45,047 nt of DNA from Massilibacteroides sp. GTDB taxonomy: Bacteria > Bacteroidota > Bacteroidia > Bacteroidales > Tannerellaceae. This document shows positions 7,459-16,631 of this stretch, piece by piece (the first letter of the stretch is position 1; each line of letters opens with the position of its first letter). The DNA is taken from positions 6,872 through 51,918 of the forward strand of contig JAQVZS010000008.1 of assembly GCA_028708075.1 (NCBI GenBank). Reading direction: 5' to 3'. Both the position numbers and the translations under genes were made by a program. The notes under the pieces were generated by a model, which did no database searches, was not told the origin of the DNA, and worked only from the letters and a program-made list of their open reading frames with translations.

Positions 7459-9609
7459 ATGAAAAATCGGCTGTTTATGCTTTTGTGCCTGCTTTTATTT
7501 GCAGGCTATTCGATGGCGAATGAAAAGGTGATTCGTATTTCTACGGATCGTGTGAGTTTGATTTATAAAGTAGCTCCGAATGGACGGTTATACCAGGTTT
7601 ATTTGGGGAAACAACTTACACAGGATTCGGATATTGCTTATTTGCCTGAAATGGGAGAGGCCTATCTTACGCATGGTATGGAAGATTATTATGAACCGGC
7701 GATCCGGATGCTGCACAACGACGGCAATCCTTCTTTGTTATTAAAATATGTGTCGCACGAAACAAAGCAGACGGCTCCGGATGTGAGGGAGACGGTGATT
7801 CGTTTGCGGGATGAGAACTATCCTGTGGAAGTGAACTTATTTTTTATTGCGTATGCGAAACAGGATATTATTAAAACTTACACGGAGATAAAACATGCTG
7901 AAAAGAAACCTGTGACACTCTATAATTATGCCTCGTCGCTTTTACATTTGTCGGCCGACCATTATTTTCTGACGGAATTTTCCGGAGACTGGGCGCACGA
8001 GGTGAATATGACGGAGTTGCCGCTGGCTTATGGAAAGAAATTGCTGGATACAAAATTGGGTAGTCGTGCCGATATGTTTTGCAGCCCGTTTTTTTTGCTT
8101 TCTTTGGATCGCAAAGCGGAAGAAAATAACGGCGATGTTCTTTTCGGAACAATTAGTTGGACAGGGAACTTCCGTTTTACGTTCGAAGTAGATCATTTGA
8201 ATAAGTTGCGTATTCTTTCCGGAATCAATCCGTATGCTTCTGAATATGCGTTACAACCGAACGAAGTGTTTCGTACACCCGAATTCGTGTTTACGTATAG
8301 CGCTGAAGGGAAGGGTTTGGCAACGCGAAATTTCCATCGCTGGGCGCGGAATTATGATTTAAAGGATGGAAATAAGCCGCGGATGACGTTGTTGAATAAC
8401 TGGGAAGCGACTTATTTTGATTTTGATGAAAATAAACTGGTTACCATCATGGATGAGGCTGTCAAATTAGGCGTGGATATGTTTTTATTGGACGATGGTT
8501 GGTTCGGAAATAAATATCCCCGCAGTAGCGATAGGCAGGGTTTGGGCGACTGGGATGTAACAAAAGATAAATTGCCGAACGGAGTTGGTAAATTAGTTGA
8601 AGAAGCTCAAAAAAGGAATATAAAATTTGGGATCTGGATTGAGCCGGAGATGGTGAATCCGAAGAGTGAACTGTACGAAAAACATAAGGATTGGGTTATT
8701 CATTTGTCAAATCGGGATGAGTATTATTTCAGAAATCAATTGGTTTTGGATTTGAGTAATCCGAAAGTGCAGGATTATGTGTTCAGTATTGTAGACAATT
8801 TGATGACACGTTATCCGGGCATCGCTTATTTTAAATGGGATTGCAATAGTCCGATCACTAATATTTATTCTCCTTATTTGAAAGACAAACAGTCTCATCT
8901 TTATGTCGATCATGTCCGCGGCGTGTATAATGTGTTCAAACGGGTGAACGAAAAATATCCCAATCTGCCGATGATGTTGTGTTCCGGTGGCGGCGGACGT
9001 TCGGATTTTGAAGCATTGAAATATTTTACAGAATTCTGGCCGAGTGACAATACGGATCCTGTGGAGCGTATCTTTATTCAATGGGGATTCTCGCACTTCT
9101 TCCCGGTAAAAAGTATGGCAGCGCACGTCACCAGCTGGGGAAAACAACCGTTAAAATTCCGTACAGATGTCGCGATGATGTGTAAATTAGGTTTTGATAT
9201 CCGGGTGAATGAAATGACGGAAGAAGAGCAGACGTTCTGTCACGATGCGGTAAAGAATTTCAAGCGCTTGAATGATGTTGTTTTGGAAGGCGATATGTAC
9301 CGTTTAGTTTCGCCTTATGAAAAGGAACATGCAGCCATGGCTTACGTGAATGAGAAAAAAGATCATGCCGTATTGTTCGCTTTTGATATTTACCCGCGTT
9401 ATGCCGAGCAGAATCAACCGGTAAAAATGCAGGGGCTCGATCCTCAGGCGAACTATAAAGTAGAAGAGATCAATCTGATGCCGGGAACTTCTTCCCGGTT
9501 GAGAGGCAATGGACAAGTTTATTCGGGTGAATTTTTAATGACAGTAGGATTACCGGTCTTTTCTTCCCGTTCTACGACAAGCCATATTTTGGAGATTACA
9601 CGTAGGTGA
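7459..9609 (+). CDS. Exported GH36 alpha-galactosidase
   Basis: A 716-residue protein with a signal peptide (cleavage near SMA-NE, residue 20). Domain order is an N-terminal beta-supersandwich (to ~300), a TIM barrel (~310-620) and a C-terminal beta domain. Catalytic residues are visible: nucleophile Asp461 in YFKWDCN and acid/base Asp530 in WPSDNTDP. The barrel start LLNNWEATYFDFDE and LDDGWFG also match GH36. It cleaves terminal alpha-1,6 (or 1,3) galactose from oligosaccharides such as raffinose/melibiose or galactomannan, probably in the periplasm. It is alone, with no SusC/D nearby, so it is probably a housekeeping glycan enzyme. Confidence 0.92.
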   Translation: MKNRLFMLLCLLLFAGYSMANEKVIRISTDRVSLIYKVAPNGRLYQVYLGKQLTQDSDIAYLPEMGEAYLTHGMEDYYEPAIRMLHNDGNPSLLLKYVSHETKQTAPDVRETVIRLRDENYPVEVNLFFIAYAKQDIIKTYTEIKHAEKKPVTLYNYASSLLHLSADHYFLTEFSGDWAHEVNMTELPLAYGKKLLDTKLGSRADMFCSPFFLLSLDRKAEENNGDVLFGTISWTGNFRFTFEVDHLNKLRILSGINPYASEYALQPNEVFRTPEFVFTYSAEGKGLATRNFHRWARNYDLKDGNKPRMTLLNNWEATYFDFDENKLVTIMDEAVKLGVDMFLLDDGWFGNKYPRSSDRQGLGDWDVTKDKLPNGVGKLVEEAQKRNIKFGIWIEPEMVNPKSELYEKHKDWVIHLSNRDEYYFRNQLVLDLSNPKVQDYVFSIVDNLMTRYPGIAYFKWDCNSPITNIYSPYLKDKQSHLYVDHVRGVYNVFKRVNEKYPNLPMMLCSGGGGRSDFEALKYFTEFWPSDNTDPVERIFIQWGFSHFFPVKSMAAHVTSWGKQPLKFRTDVAMMCKLGFDIRVNEMTEEEQTFCHDAVKNFKRLNDVVLEGDMYRLVSPYEKEHAAMAYVNEKKDHAVLFAFDIYPRYAEQNQPVKMQGLDPQANYKVEEINLMPGTSSRLRGNGQVYSGEFLMTVGLPVFSSRSTTSHILEITRR

Positions 9610-9653
9610 TCTAATGGATGGTCTTTTTTCGGGGGAAAATAAATAATTCTATC

Positions 9654-9661
9654 TACCTTTG
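9654..9661 (+). promoter_or_regulatory. -7 box of ftsK promoter (TAccTTTG)
   Basis: An exact TAnnTTTG match 62 bases before the ftsK ATG. The expected transcription start, about 7 bases downstream, falls at the base of the hairpin at 9668-9697. Confidence 0.55.
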
Positions 9662-9667
9662 TAATAA

Positions 9668-9697
9668 ATAAGTCGGCAATTGTTTTTGCCGACTTAT
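9668..9697 (+). repeat. Perfect 12-bp hairpin at the 5' end of the ftsK transcript
   Basis: ATAAGTCGGCAA and TTGCCGACTTAT are perfectly complementary around a 6-base loop. It follows the -7 box by 6 bases and ends 18 bases before the start codon. There is no T-tract, so a terminator for the upstream GH36 gene is less likely than a 5' stem-loop of the ftsK mRNA. Confidence 0.6.
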
Positions 9698-9715
9698 CTT
9701 AATAAATACGGTTAT

Positions 9716-12166
9716 ATGGCAAAAAAGGCTAGTGCGACAAGGCAGAATACTGTTTCGAATGGAGAAAAAATGCAGGGGATAAAATCGTTTTTTGCAAACG
9801 AACGTACACATTTTGTGTCGGGATTGATCTTGATGATTTTTACTTTATATGTTGGTTTGGCTTTAATCTCATTCTTTTTTACCGGGGCGGCCGATCAAAG
9901 CAAGATCGAAAATGTGCCGGTAGCCGATTTATTGACGAATCGTGGTTCGGTTGCCAACTGGACAGGTGTGAGAGGAGCTTATATCGCTGATCTGCTGATG
10001 AACCGCTGGTTTGGGATTTCCTCGTTTATGATTCTGTTCTTTTTGGGATCTTGGGGAGCTAAGCTAATGAACCTAAAACGGGTAGCGTTGTTTAGGCGTT
10101 TTCTTTTTTCTGCCGTGATGCTGATTTGGGGCTCTGTTTTTTTTGCGTTCTTTTTTATAAAAGGATATGAAGATTCTTTCATTTACCTTGGAGGGCAACA
10201 TGGTTATTATGTTTCTGAAGTTCTGATTAAAAATCTCGGAATACCCGGGACGATTTTATTGTTGGTTGGTTCTTTTTTAATTATTTCCGTTTTTGTTTCT
10301 GCAAAGACTATTCCGTTTCTTCGTGGACTTTTTAGCTTGGGTTGGATAAAGAAATTTAAAAAGAAAAATGAAGGAGAAACAGATGAAGAAGAGGATCGAG
10401 TATTCGATACCGAAAAAGAATTGGAAAAAGCGGAAGCGGGAAAACTGAATTTTGTAAAAAAACCCGGAACTACAATCAATATTCCGGAGGATGAAGATAG
10501 TGTTTTTGAGATAACGGTTCCGGGGGAAGAAGATGTATTTATCCCGTCGGAGCCGGCAACAAAAGGGAAAAAAGAAGAGGAGGAACCGGAAGAACCTGTT
10601 TTCTCGGTGGAAGTGCCTGTTGGAGATGATGAGCAATATGATGCCTCAGAGATGGGAGATTATGATCCGAAATTGGATTTGTCTTCTTTCCGGAATCCGA
10701 CGCTCGATTTGTTGAAAAAATACGATACAGGCGAGCATCAGGTGGATATGGAGGAGCAGATAGCTAATCAAAAAAAAATCAAACAAACACTCGAAAATTT
10801 CGGAATCAGTATTGCGTCGATTAAAGCTACGGTAGGTCCGACAATTACGCTTTACGAAGTTATTCCTGATGCGGGGGTGCGGATTGCCAAAATCCGGAAT
10901 TTGGAAGATGATATCGCGTTGAGTCTTTCGGCGTTGGGGATACGTATTATTGCTCCGATGCCGGGAAAAGGTACGATTGGGATCGAAGTGCCGAATAAGG
11001 ACCCCCAGATTGTCTCTATGCAATCAGTCATCGGTTCCCGTAAGTTTCAGGAAAGTAAATACGATTTGCCTGTTGCTTTGGGAAAAACGATTACTAACGA
11101 AGTGTTCATGTTTGACTTATGTAAAATGCCTCACTTGCTTGTGGCAGGTGCAACAGGACAGGGTAAATCGGTCGGTTTGAATGCGATTATCACCTCTTTA
11201 TTATATAAGAAGCATCCATCTGAATTGAAGTTTGTTTTGGTCGATCCCAAAATGGTTGAATTCAGTATCTATTCTTCCATTGAAAAACATTATCTGGCGA
11301 TGTTGCCGGATGCGGACAAACCTATTATTACGGATTTTTCGAAAGTAATACAGACGTTGAATTCTTTGTGTAAAGAAATGGACGACCGGTACGATTTATT
11401 GATGAAAGCTCATACCCGTAACATAAAAGAATACAATGAAAAATTTATCGGCCGTCGGCTGAATCCACATAAAGGACATAAATTTATGCCCTATATTGTG
11501 GTGATTATTGATGAGTTTGGAGATTTGATTATGACTGCCGGAAAAGAAATTGAGCTGCCGATTGCCCGTATTGCCCAGAAAGCGCGTGCGGTGGGTATTC
11601 ATATGGTTATTGCAACACAGCGTCCTTCTACGAATATTATTACGGGTACTATTAAGGCAAACTTTCCCGCCCGTGTGGCGTTCCGGGTTTCTTCCATGAT
11701 CGACTCGCGTACAATTTTGGATTATCCGGGGGCGAACCAGTTAATCGGACGCGGTGATTTATTATTCTCGCAGGGAAATGATATGACTCGTGTACAATGT
11801 GCTTTTGTTGATACGCCGGAAGTTGAACAGATCTCTAATTTTATTGGTAATCAGGTGGGTTATCCTACGGCCTTTGCTCTCCCGGAATATGTTGGAGAAG
11901 GAGAGGGCGACAAAATGCCGGGGGCCGTTGACTTGTCGGATAGGGATCCTTTATTTGACGAAGCTGCCCGCCTGATCGTCATTCAGCAGCAAGGCTCGAC
12001 TTCTTTGATTCAAAGGAAGTTTGCGATAGGATACAATCGCGCGGGACGGTTGATGGATCAATTAGAAGCCGCCAGAATTGTAGGACCCTTTGAAGGAAGT
12101 AAGGCGCGCCAGGTACTTTTGCAGGATGAATATAGTCTCGAACAACTCTTAAATTCGCTGAAATAA
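9716..12166 (+). CDS. ftsK: DNA translocase FtsK/SpoIIIE
   Basis: An 816-residue protein starting at ATG 9716 (MAKKASATRQN); an upstream TTG frame lies inside the hairpin and is not used here. The N-terminal third has four membrane helices (about residues 30-210), then a Glu-rich charged linker (~215-340), then the alpha, beta and gamma motor domains. Walker A is GATGQGKSVGLN with Lys484; Walker B is VVIIDEFGDL; the C-terminal gamma winged helix (STSLIQRKFAIGYNRAGRLMDQLE) reads KOPS sites. FtsK anchors at the division septum and pumps chromosome DNA to the dif site for XerCD. lolA follows after two bases. Confidence 0.97.
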   Translation: MAKKASATRQNTVSNGEKMQGIKSFFANERTHFVSGLILMIFTLYVGLALISFFFTGAADQSKIENVPVADLLTNRGSVANWTGVRGAYIADLLMNRWFGISSFMILFFLGSWGAKLMNLKRVALFRRFLFSAVMLIWGSVFFAFFFIKGYEDSFIYLGGQHGYYVSEVLIKNLGIPGTILLLVGSFLIISVFVSAKTIPFLRGLFSLGWIKKFKKKNEGETDEEEDRVFDTEKELEKAEAGKLNFVKKPGTTINIPEDEDSVFEITVPGEEDVFIPSEPATKGKKEEEEPEEPVFSVEVPVGDDEQYDASEMGDYDPKLDLSSFRNPTLDLLKKYDTGEHQVDMEEQIANQKKIKQTLENFGISIASIKATVGPTITLYEVIPDAGVRIAKIRNLEDDIALSLSALGIRIIAPMPGKGTIGIEVPNKDPQIVSMQSVIGSRKFQESKYDLPVALGKTITNEVFMFDLCKMPHLLVAGATGQGKSVGLNAIITSLLYKKHPSELKFVLVDPKMVEFSIYSSIEKHYLAMLPDADKPIITDFSKVIQTLNSLCKEMDDRYDLLMKAHTRNIKEYNEKFIGRRLNPHKGHKFMPYIVVIIDEFGDLIMTAGKEIELPIARIAQKARAVGIHMVIATQRPSTNIITGTIKANFPARVAFRVSSMIDSRTILDYPGANQLIGRGDLLFSQGNDMTRVQCAFVDTPEVEQISNFIGNQVGYPTAFALPEYVGEGEGDKMPGAVDLSDRDPLFDEAARLIVIQQQGSTSLIQRKFAIGYNRAGRLMDQLEAARIVGPFEGSKARQVLLQDEYSLEQLLNSLK

Positions 12167-12168
12167 AG

Positions 12169-12801
12169 ATGAAAAAGCAAATACTCTTTATCTTTTTGTT
12201 TTTTAGTTCCGTATTGTCTGCTCAAAATGCCGATTCTATAGTTGATAAGGCGGCGAAAGCTTATGAAACGGCTAATGGGGCGAAAGCTTCCTTTTCGATG
12301 AGTATTCGTTCGGACAAGCAACAGACAACAGAGGGGTTTGAAGGTGAAATACAAATCAAAGGGAATAAGTTTACCTTAAAAACACCGGATATGTGGATCT
12401 GGTTCGACGGAAAAACGCAATGGACATATATGCTTCGCACAGAAGAGGTCAATGTGACGAATCCGGAAGGGGAGGATCTGCAATTGATGAATCCGGCATT
12501 GTTGTTGAAGGATTATAAAAAAGGATTTAAAACGGAATATAAGGGGGAAAGTACATCTCCATCCGGCAAGTCGGCTTATAATGTGATGCTTTACCCTCGT
12601 AAAAAAGGGAATATTCAACAGGTTGATCTGCAGATTGAGAAGTTATCTGCTTTGCCAACTTCAATTACCGTTATGTTTAAAGATGGCACAACAACTTTAA
12701 TCCGTATTTTGAATATGCGAACGGGTTTGAACCAACCGGATCATTTGTTTGTTTTCAATGCGTCGGATTTCCCCGGCGCAGAAGTGATAGATATAAGATA
12801 A
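12169..12801 (+). CDS. lolA: LolA-like periplasmic lipoprotein carrier
   Basis: A 210-residue protein with a signal peptide (cut near LSAQ-NA, residue 18). The mature part follows the LolA layout: AAKAYETANGAKASFSM, then FEGEIQIKGNKFTLKTPDMWIWFDGKTQWTYM, and MNPALLLKDY. LolA carries lipoproteins from the inner membrane to the outer membrane through the periplasm. It begins 2 bases after ftsK, so it is translated from the same mRNA, an arrangement that recurs in Bacteroidales. No LolB is expected in this phylum. Family assignment is by pattern; LolA sequence conservation is low. Confidence 0.85.
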   Translation: MKKQILFIFLFFSSVLSAQNADSIVDKAAKAYETANGAKASFSMSIRSDKQQTTEGFEGEIQIKGNKFTLKTPDMWIWFDGKTQWTYMLRTEEVNVTNPEGEDLQLMNPALLLKDYKKGFKTEYKGESTSPSGKSAYNVMLYPRKKGNIQQVDLQIEKLSALPTSITVMFKDGTTTLIRILNMRTGLNQPDHLFVFNASDFPGAEVIDIR

Positions 12802-12827
12802 AAATAAATTTAAAACGATAGACAACG

Positions 12828-13772
12828 ATGATGACAGAAAAAGTACGTTGCCTGATTATAGGATCGGGCCCCGCTGGTTATACGGCGGCTATTTATGCTT
12901 CTCGGGCAAATTTATTCCCGGTTTTGTATGAAGGGCTTCAGCCGGGCGGACAGTTGACGACAACAACGGAAGTGGAGAATTTTCCGGGTTATCCCCAGGG
13001 AATTACCGGGCCTGAAATGATGGAAGACCTGAAAAAACAGGCTGAACGTTTCGGTGCGGATATACGTATCGGTATTGCGACGAAAACTGATTTATCTGCG
13101 GCACCGTATAAAGTGATGATCGATGATGAAAAAGTAATCGAAACAGATGCCTTGATTATCGCCACGGGAGCAACGGCCAAATACCTCGGATTAGAAGACG
13201 AAAAGAAGTATGCGGGAATGGGCGTTTCTGCTTGTGCAACTTGTGATGGGTTCTTTTATCGAAAAAAAGTGGTCGCTGTAGTTGGAGGCGGGGATACGGC
13301 GTGTGAGGAAGCGCTTTATTTGTCCGGCTTGGCCAAACAAGTGTATTTAATCGTTCGTAAACCGTTTCTCAGAGCTTCGAAAGTTATGCAGGAAAGAGTA
13401 TTTAAAACGGAAAATATCCAGGTCTTGTTTGAACATAATACGATCGGCTTGTTCGGTAAGAATGGGGTCGAAGGGGTTCATTTGGTCAAACGAAAAGGAG
13501 AGTCGGATGAAGAAAAAGTGGATTTGACAATTGACGGATTTTTCTTAGCTATAGGTCACCAACCCAATTCTGAGATTTTCAAGCCGTGGGTAGAAACAGA
13601 TGAAGTGGGTTATATTAAGGTCATGCCGGGAACACCGCGGACAAATGTTTCAGGTGTTTTTGCCGCAGGTGATGTTGCCGATCCGCATTATCGTCAGGCT
13701 ATAACGGCTGCCGGAACAGGATGTATGGCTGCTATTGAGGCCGAACGTTATTTAATGAACTTATCCAAATAA
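12828..13772 (+). CDS. trxB: Thioredoxin-disulfide reductase
   Basis: A 314-residue flavoprotein of typical length. The N-terminal FAD site is IIGSGPAGYTAAIYASRA; the redox-active pair is Cys136-Ala-Thr-Cys139 (SACATCDGFFY); the NADPH site is VVGGGDTACEEALYL; the C-terminal FAD motif is GVFAAGDVADPHYRQ. It passes electrons from NADPH to thioredoxin in the cytoplasm. Two ATGs are adjacent (12828 and 12831); either could be used. It continues the ftsK-lolA operon after 26 bases. Confidence 0.96.
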   Translation: MMTEKVRCLIIGSGPAGYTAAIYASRANLFPVLYEGLQPGGQLTTTTEVENFPGYPQGITGPEMMEDLKKQAERFGADIRIGIATKTDLSAAPYKVMIDDEKVIETDALIIATGATAKYLGLEDEKKYAGMGVSACATCDGFFYRKKVVAVVGGGDTACEEALYLSGLAKQVYLIVRKPFLRASKVMQERVFKTENIQVLFEHNTIGLFGKNGVEGVHLVKRKGESDEEKVDLTIDGFFLAIGHQPNSEIFKPWVETDEVGYIKVMPGTPRTNVSGVFAAGDVADPHYRQAITAAGTGCMAAIEAERYLMNLSK

Positions 13773-13781
13773 AACAATACT

Positions 13782-14546
13782 ATGAATTATCGGAAAATAA
13801 CAGCTCTTTTTTTATGTTTATTTGCAGCATCTTGGGTTTCGGCTCAGAACAAAAGCCAGATTATCGCTCATCGTGGCTATTGGAATACGGAATCGTCTTC
13901 GCAAAATTCGTTGAAATCGTTGAAGCTCGCGCACGACATACAAGCCTATGGCTCGGAATTCGATGTGCATTTGACGGCCGATAATGTATTGGTTGTCTTT
14001 CATGACGACCGGATCGACGGACGGCGTATTCAGGACTTAAATTATGCAGATTTGAAGAAAATGCGTCTTTTGAACGGTGAGAAGTTGCCGACGTTGGAAG
14101 CTTATTTGAAAAAAGCCCAAAAGTTGGACGGATTAAAACTGATTTTCGAATTAAAAGTGCACGCTACTCCGGAACGAAATCGTGAAGCCGCCAACCGTTC
14201 GGTAGAATTAGTAAAAAGAATGGGATTGGCTGATCGTACCGAGTATATTAGTTTTAGTTTAGATGCCTGTAAAGAGTTTATTCGTCTTTCTTCGCGCACG
14301 CCTGTATTCTATTTGAACGGTGAATTATCGCCTGTTCAACTCAAGGAACTTGGCTTTGCCGGGTTAGACTATAATATAGGTGTTATGAAAAAACACCCGG
14401 AATGGTTTAGTGAAACCAAAAAGCTGGGATTGAAAACAAATGTCTGGACGGCGAATGATCCGGCTTTGATCAAGGAATTGATGGATATGGGCGCTGATTT
14501 TATTACGACCGATATTCCCGTTGAAGCTCTTCAGATCGTAAAATAA
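13782..14546 (+). CDS. Exported glycerophosphodiester phosphodiesterase-family protein
   Basis: A 254-residue protein with a signal peptide (ASWVSAQ, residue ~22). The GDPD TIM barrel is shown by IIAHRGYW (His30-Arg31), EFDVHLTADNVLVVFHDD (metal-binding Glu/Asp and His), LKLIFELKVH and the ending ADFITTDIP. These enzymes split glycerophosphodiesters into glycerol-3-phosphate and alcohol. The usual PENT after HRG is TESSSQNS here, a variant that keeps the first Glu. It starts 10 bases after trxB, suggesting the operon continues. A different phosphodiester substrate is possible. Confidence 0.85.
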   Translation: MNYRKITALFLCLFAASWVSAQNKSQIIAHRGYWNTESSSQNSLKSLKLAHDIQAYGSEFDVHLTADNVLVVFHDDRIDGRRIQDLNYADLKKMRLLNGEKLPTLEAYLKKAQKLDGLKLIFELKVHATPERNREAANRSVELVKRMGLADRTEYISFSLDACKEFIRLSSRTPVFYLNGELSPVQLKELGFAGLDYNIGVMKKHPEWFSETKKLGLKTNVWTANDPALIKELMDMGADFITTDIPVEALQIVK

Positions 14547-14566
14547 GCGAATGCTGACTTTTGCTG

Positions 14567-16045
14567 ATGAAAAATAGAATCGTATTCATTTATTTGCTTG
14601 TTTTTCTTTCTGGCTATGCGTATGCTGAAACGCCCAAATTTGAAATTCGGGCAGCTTGGTTGACGACCGTTTACGGTTTAGACTGGCCGAAACACCCGGC
14701 GACCACTAAAGCGGGTTATCAACGGCAACGAGAGGAATTATGCTTGTTGCTCGATAGTTTGCAAAACGCAAATTTTAATATGATTTTTTTACAGGTTCGA
14801 TTGCGGGGCGATGTTATTTATCGTTCGGCAATTGAACCTTTTTCTAAAATATTTACGGGTAAATATGGAGTTATGCCTGATTATGATCCGTTGGCCTTTG
14901 GCATTGAAGAATGTCATAAAAGGGGGATGGAATGTCATGCCTGGTTTGTTACATTCCCCGTAGGATCAGCGAAAGTGGTGAAAGAACAAGGGAATCGATC
15001 AGCCGTCAAACGGCGGCCGGAGTTATGCAAGCGTCATAATGACGAATGGTATTTGGATCCTGGATTGCCGGAGACGCGTTCTTATTTACGCTCGTTGGTA
15101 AACGAATTGATTGCGAACTATGACGTGGACGGTATTCATTTCGATTACATTCGCTATCCGGAAAAAGCAAATCGTTTTCCGGACAGAACGGTTTATCGTA
15201 AATATGGGAAGAAAGTATCGTTGGACGAATGGCGGAGAACAAATATTTCTTCCTTGGTCTCCATCGTCTATGATGATGTGAAGAGACAAAAGCCCTGGGT
15301 ACAAGTTAGTTCGTCACCCTTAGGAAAATACAGCCGGATTTCTCGTTTCCCAAATGCTGAGTGGACAGCTTATGAAAGTGTTTTTCAAGATGTCCGAAAA
15401 TGGTTGCAGGATGGGAAGCAGGATATGGTTGTTCCTATGATGTATTATTTATACGATGATTTTTTCCCTTTTGTGGATAATTGGGTGGAAAACGCGAACG
15501 GTCGTTTTATTGTTCCGGGGTTGGGGGCATATCGTCTGGAACAGACGGAAGGGAATTGGGAGCTCAATCATATTACGGATCAAATTGATTATTGTCGGAG
15601 TTTCGGAGGAAATGGGACTTCTTTATTCCGGGTAGGAAATGTGTTGGATGACAGCAAAGGCTTTTATTCGGAATTAAAAAATACGTATTATAAATATCCG
15701 GCGATTTTGCCTCCCTTAACCTGGTTGTGCGACGAAAAACCAGCATCACCGGAAGAAGTGCGTGTGGAAAGAAAAGATGGCGAGCTGATTCTGTCGTGGA
15801 AAAGACCCGAAGATGATAGCACAATTTCGTATTATACTGTTTATTCTTCCTTGTCGGATACGCTCGACATGAATAAGGCAAAATCGATATTGGCTACAGG
15901 ACTCAGAGATACAGTACTCTATTTGCCGATCAATGACGTGAAAGAACAGGAATTTATTTTTTCTGTATCGGCTTCGAACCGATATCGTATTGAAAGTCTG
16001 CCTTCGCGCGAGACTTATTATTATTATTCCGATTATATTAAGTAA
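14567..16045 (+). CDS. Exported GHL10 (DUF187) glycoside hydrolase-like protein
   Basis: A 492-residue protein starting at ATG 14567, with a signal peptide (cut near GYAYA-ET). Residues ~25-340 form the glycosyl-hydrolase-like family 10 barrel: EIRAAWLTTVYGLDWP, then FNMIFLQVRLRGD, HAWFVTFPVG, DGIHFDYIRYP and QVSSSPLGKY. A C-terminal fibronectin-III-like domain (~390-490; PEEVRVERKDGELILSWKRP) follows. Related proteins cleave beta-glucans or peptidoglycan sugars, and one E. coli relative (YddW/DigH) acts on denuded peptidoglycan strands. It follows the GDPD gene by 20 bases and ends the ftsK run. Confidence 0.88.
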   Translation: MKNRIVFIYLLVFLSGYAYAETPKFEIRAAWLTTVYGLDWPKHPATTKAGYQRQREELCLLLDSLQNANFNMIFLQVRLRGDVIYRSAIEPFSKIFTGKYGVMPDYDPLAFGIEECHKRGMECHAWFVTFPVGSAKVVKEQGNRSAVKRRPELCKRHNDEWYLDPGLPETRSYLRSLVNELIANYDVDGIHFDYIRYPEKANRFPDRTVYRKYGKKVSLDEWRRTNISSLVSIVYDDVKRQKPWVQVSSSPLGKYSRISRFPNAEWTAYESVFQDVRKWLQDGKQDMVVPMMYYLYDDFFPFVDNWVENANGRFIVPGLGAYRLEQTEGNWELNHITDQIDYCRSFGGNGTSLFRVGNVLDDSKGFYSELKNTYYKYPAILPPLTWLCDEKPASPEEVRVERKDGELILSWKRPEDDSTISYYTVYSSLSDTLDMNKAKSILATGLRDTVLYLPINDVKEQEFIFSVSASNRYRIESLPSRETYYYYSDYIK

Positions 16046-16113
16046 CCCGCTGGAATAGTTAAAATACGTATTATACGCTGGATGCTTACTAAAGAATATT
16101 ATTTTTGCCCGAA

Positions 16114-16545
16114 ATGAGACATAAATTTACCTGCATAACGCTGTTGTTGTTAACTTCATTCATCTTTTATGGTGGGGCAGGGGTAAAGATTGTTACGTAT
16201 TGTTGTCATGATTGTTGTAAAGCCGGGATAAAGGCGGTTGTTGAAAAAAGTTATTGCGAAACGCATCATCATTTTGTCACGGTCAATAAAAATACCGCAG
16301 AAACACAACTAAATGATTCGCACGTTTGCAGCCTGGAACGGATTAGTTTTGAATGGAATATACAGCATGATGATGAACTGTTTTCTTTCGAACCTTTGTG
16401 TTTTGATGTTTCGTTTGATTTATTCGATATATTGTTGATTTCAGAACATTTTTCGAATCTAATGACGAACGGCAAGGAAAATGATCCTCCCCCTGTACGT
16501 TTGCCGCGTAAATATCTGTCTTTGTTGACTGCACTTCTGATTTGA
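16114..16545 (+). CDS. Small Cys/His-rich exported protein (HYC_CC_PP-like)
   Basis: A 143-residue protein starting at ATG 16114, with one N-terminal hydrophobic segment (ITLLLLTSFIFYGGAG). It carries closely spaced cysteines and histidines (TYCCHDCCKAG, YCETHHHF, HVCSLERI) and a Pro-rich end (DPPPVRLPRKY). This layout is that of the Bacteroidota HYC_CC_PP small proteins, which are found next to metal-related TonB receptors. Metal binding is likely from the residues, but the ion is not known. It precedes the TonB receptor and HMA-domain genes and is probably co-transcribed with them; a hairpin lies in the 86-base gap. Confidence 0.65.
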   Translation: MRHKFTCITLLLLTSFIFYGGAGVKIVTYCCHDCCKAGIKAVVEKSYCETHHHFVTVNKNTAETQLNDSHVCSLERISFEWNIQHDDELFSFEPLCFDVSFDLFDILLISEHFSNLMTNGKENDPPPVRLPRKYLSLLTALLI

Positions 16546-16566
16546 TTTGGTCTTTTTTATGTTTGA

Positions 16567-16589
16567 AAGGGTATATATTTTATACCCTT
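16567..16589 (+). repeat. Perfect 9-bp hairpin before the TonB receptor gene
   Basis: AAGGGTATA and TATACCCTT flank a 5-base loop, 22 bases after the Cys-rich gene and 42 bases before the TonB receptor ATG. No T-run follows directly, so it may be a partial terminator, an mRNA-processing site or an operator. Confidence 0.5.
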
Positions 16590-16631
16590 GGAGTTTGTAT
16601 TGAATAAAGCCAAATCAAATTGTAAATTATT

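Noticed and set aside
8707-9147. 146-residue minus-strand ORF
   Set aside because: It is a shadow of the GH36 alpha-galactosidase reading frame, which has clear catalytic motifs.
9668-9697. Hairpin as the terminator of the upstream GH36 gene
   Set aside because: No T-tract follows on either strand and the ftsK -7 box lies upstream of it, so a transcript 5' structure fits better.
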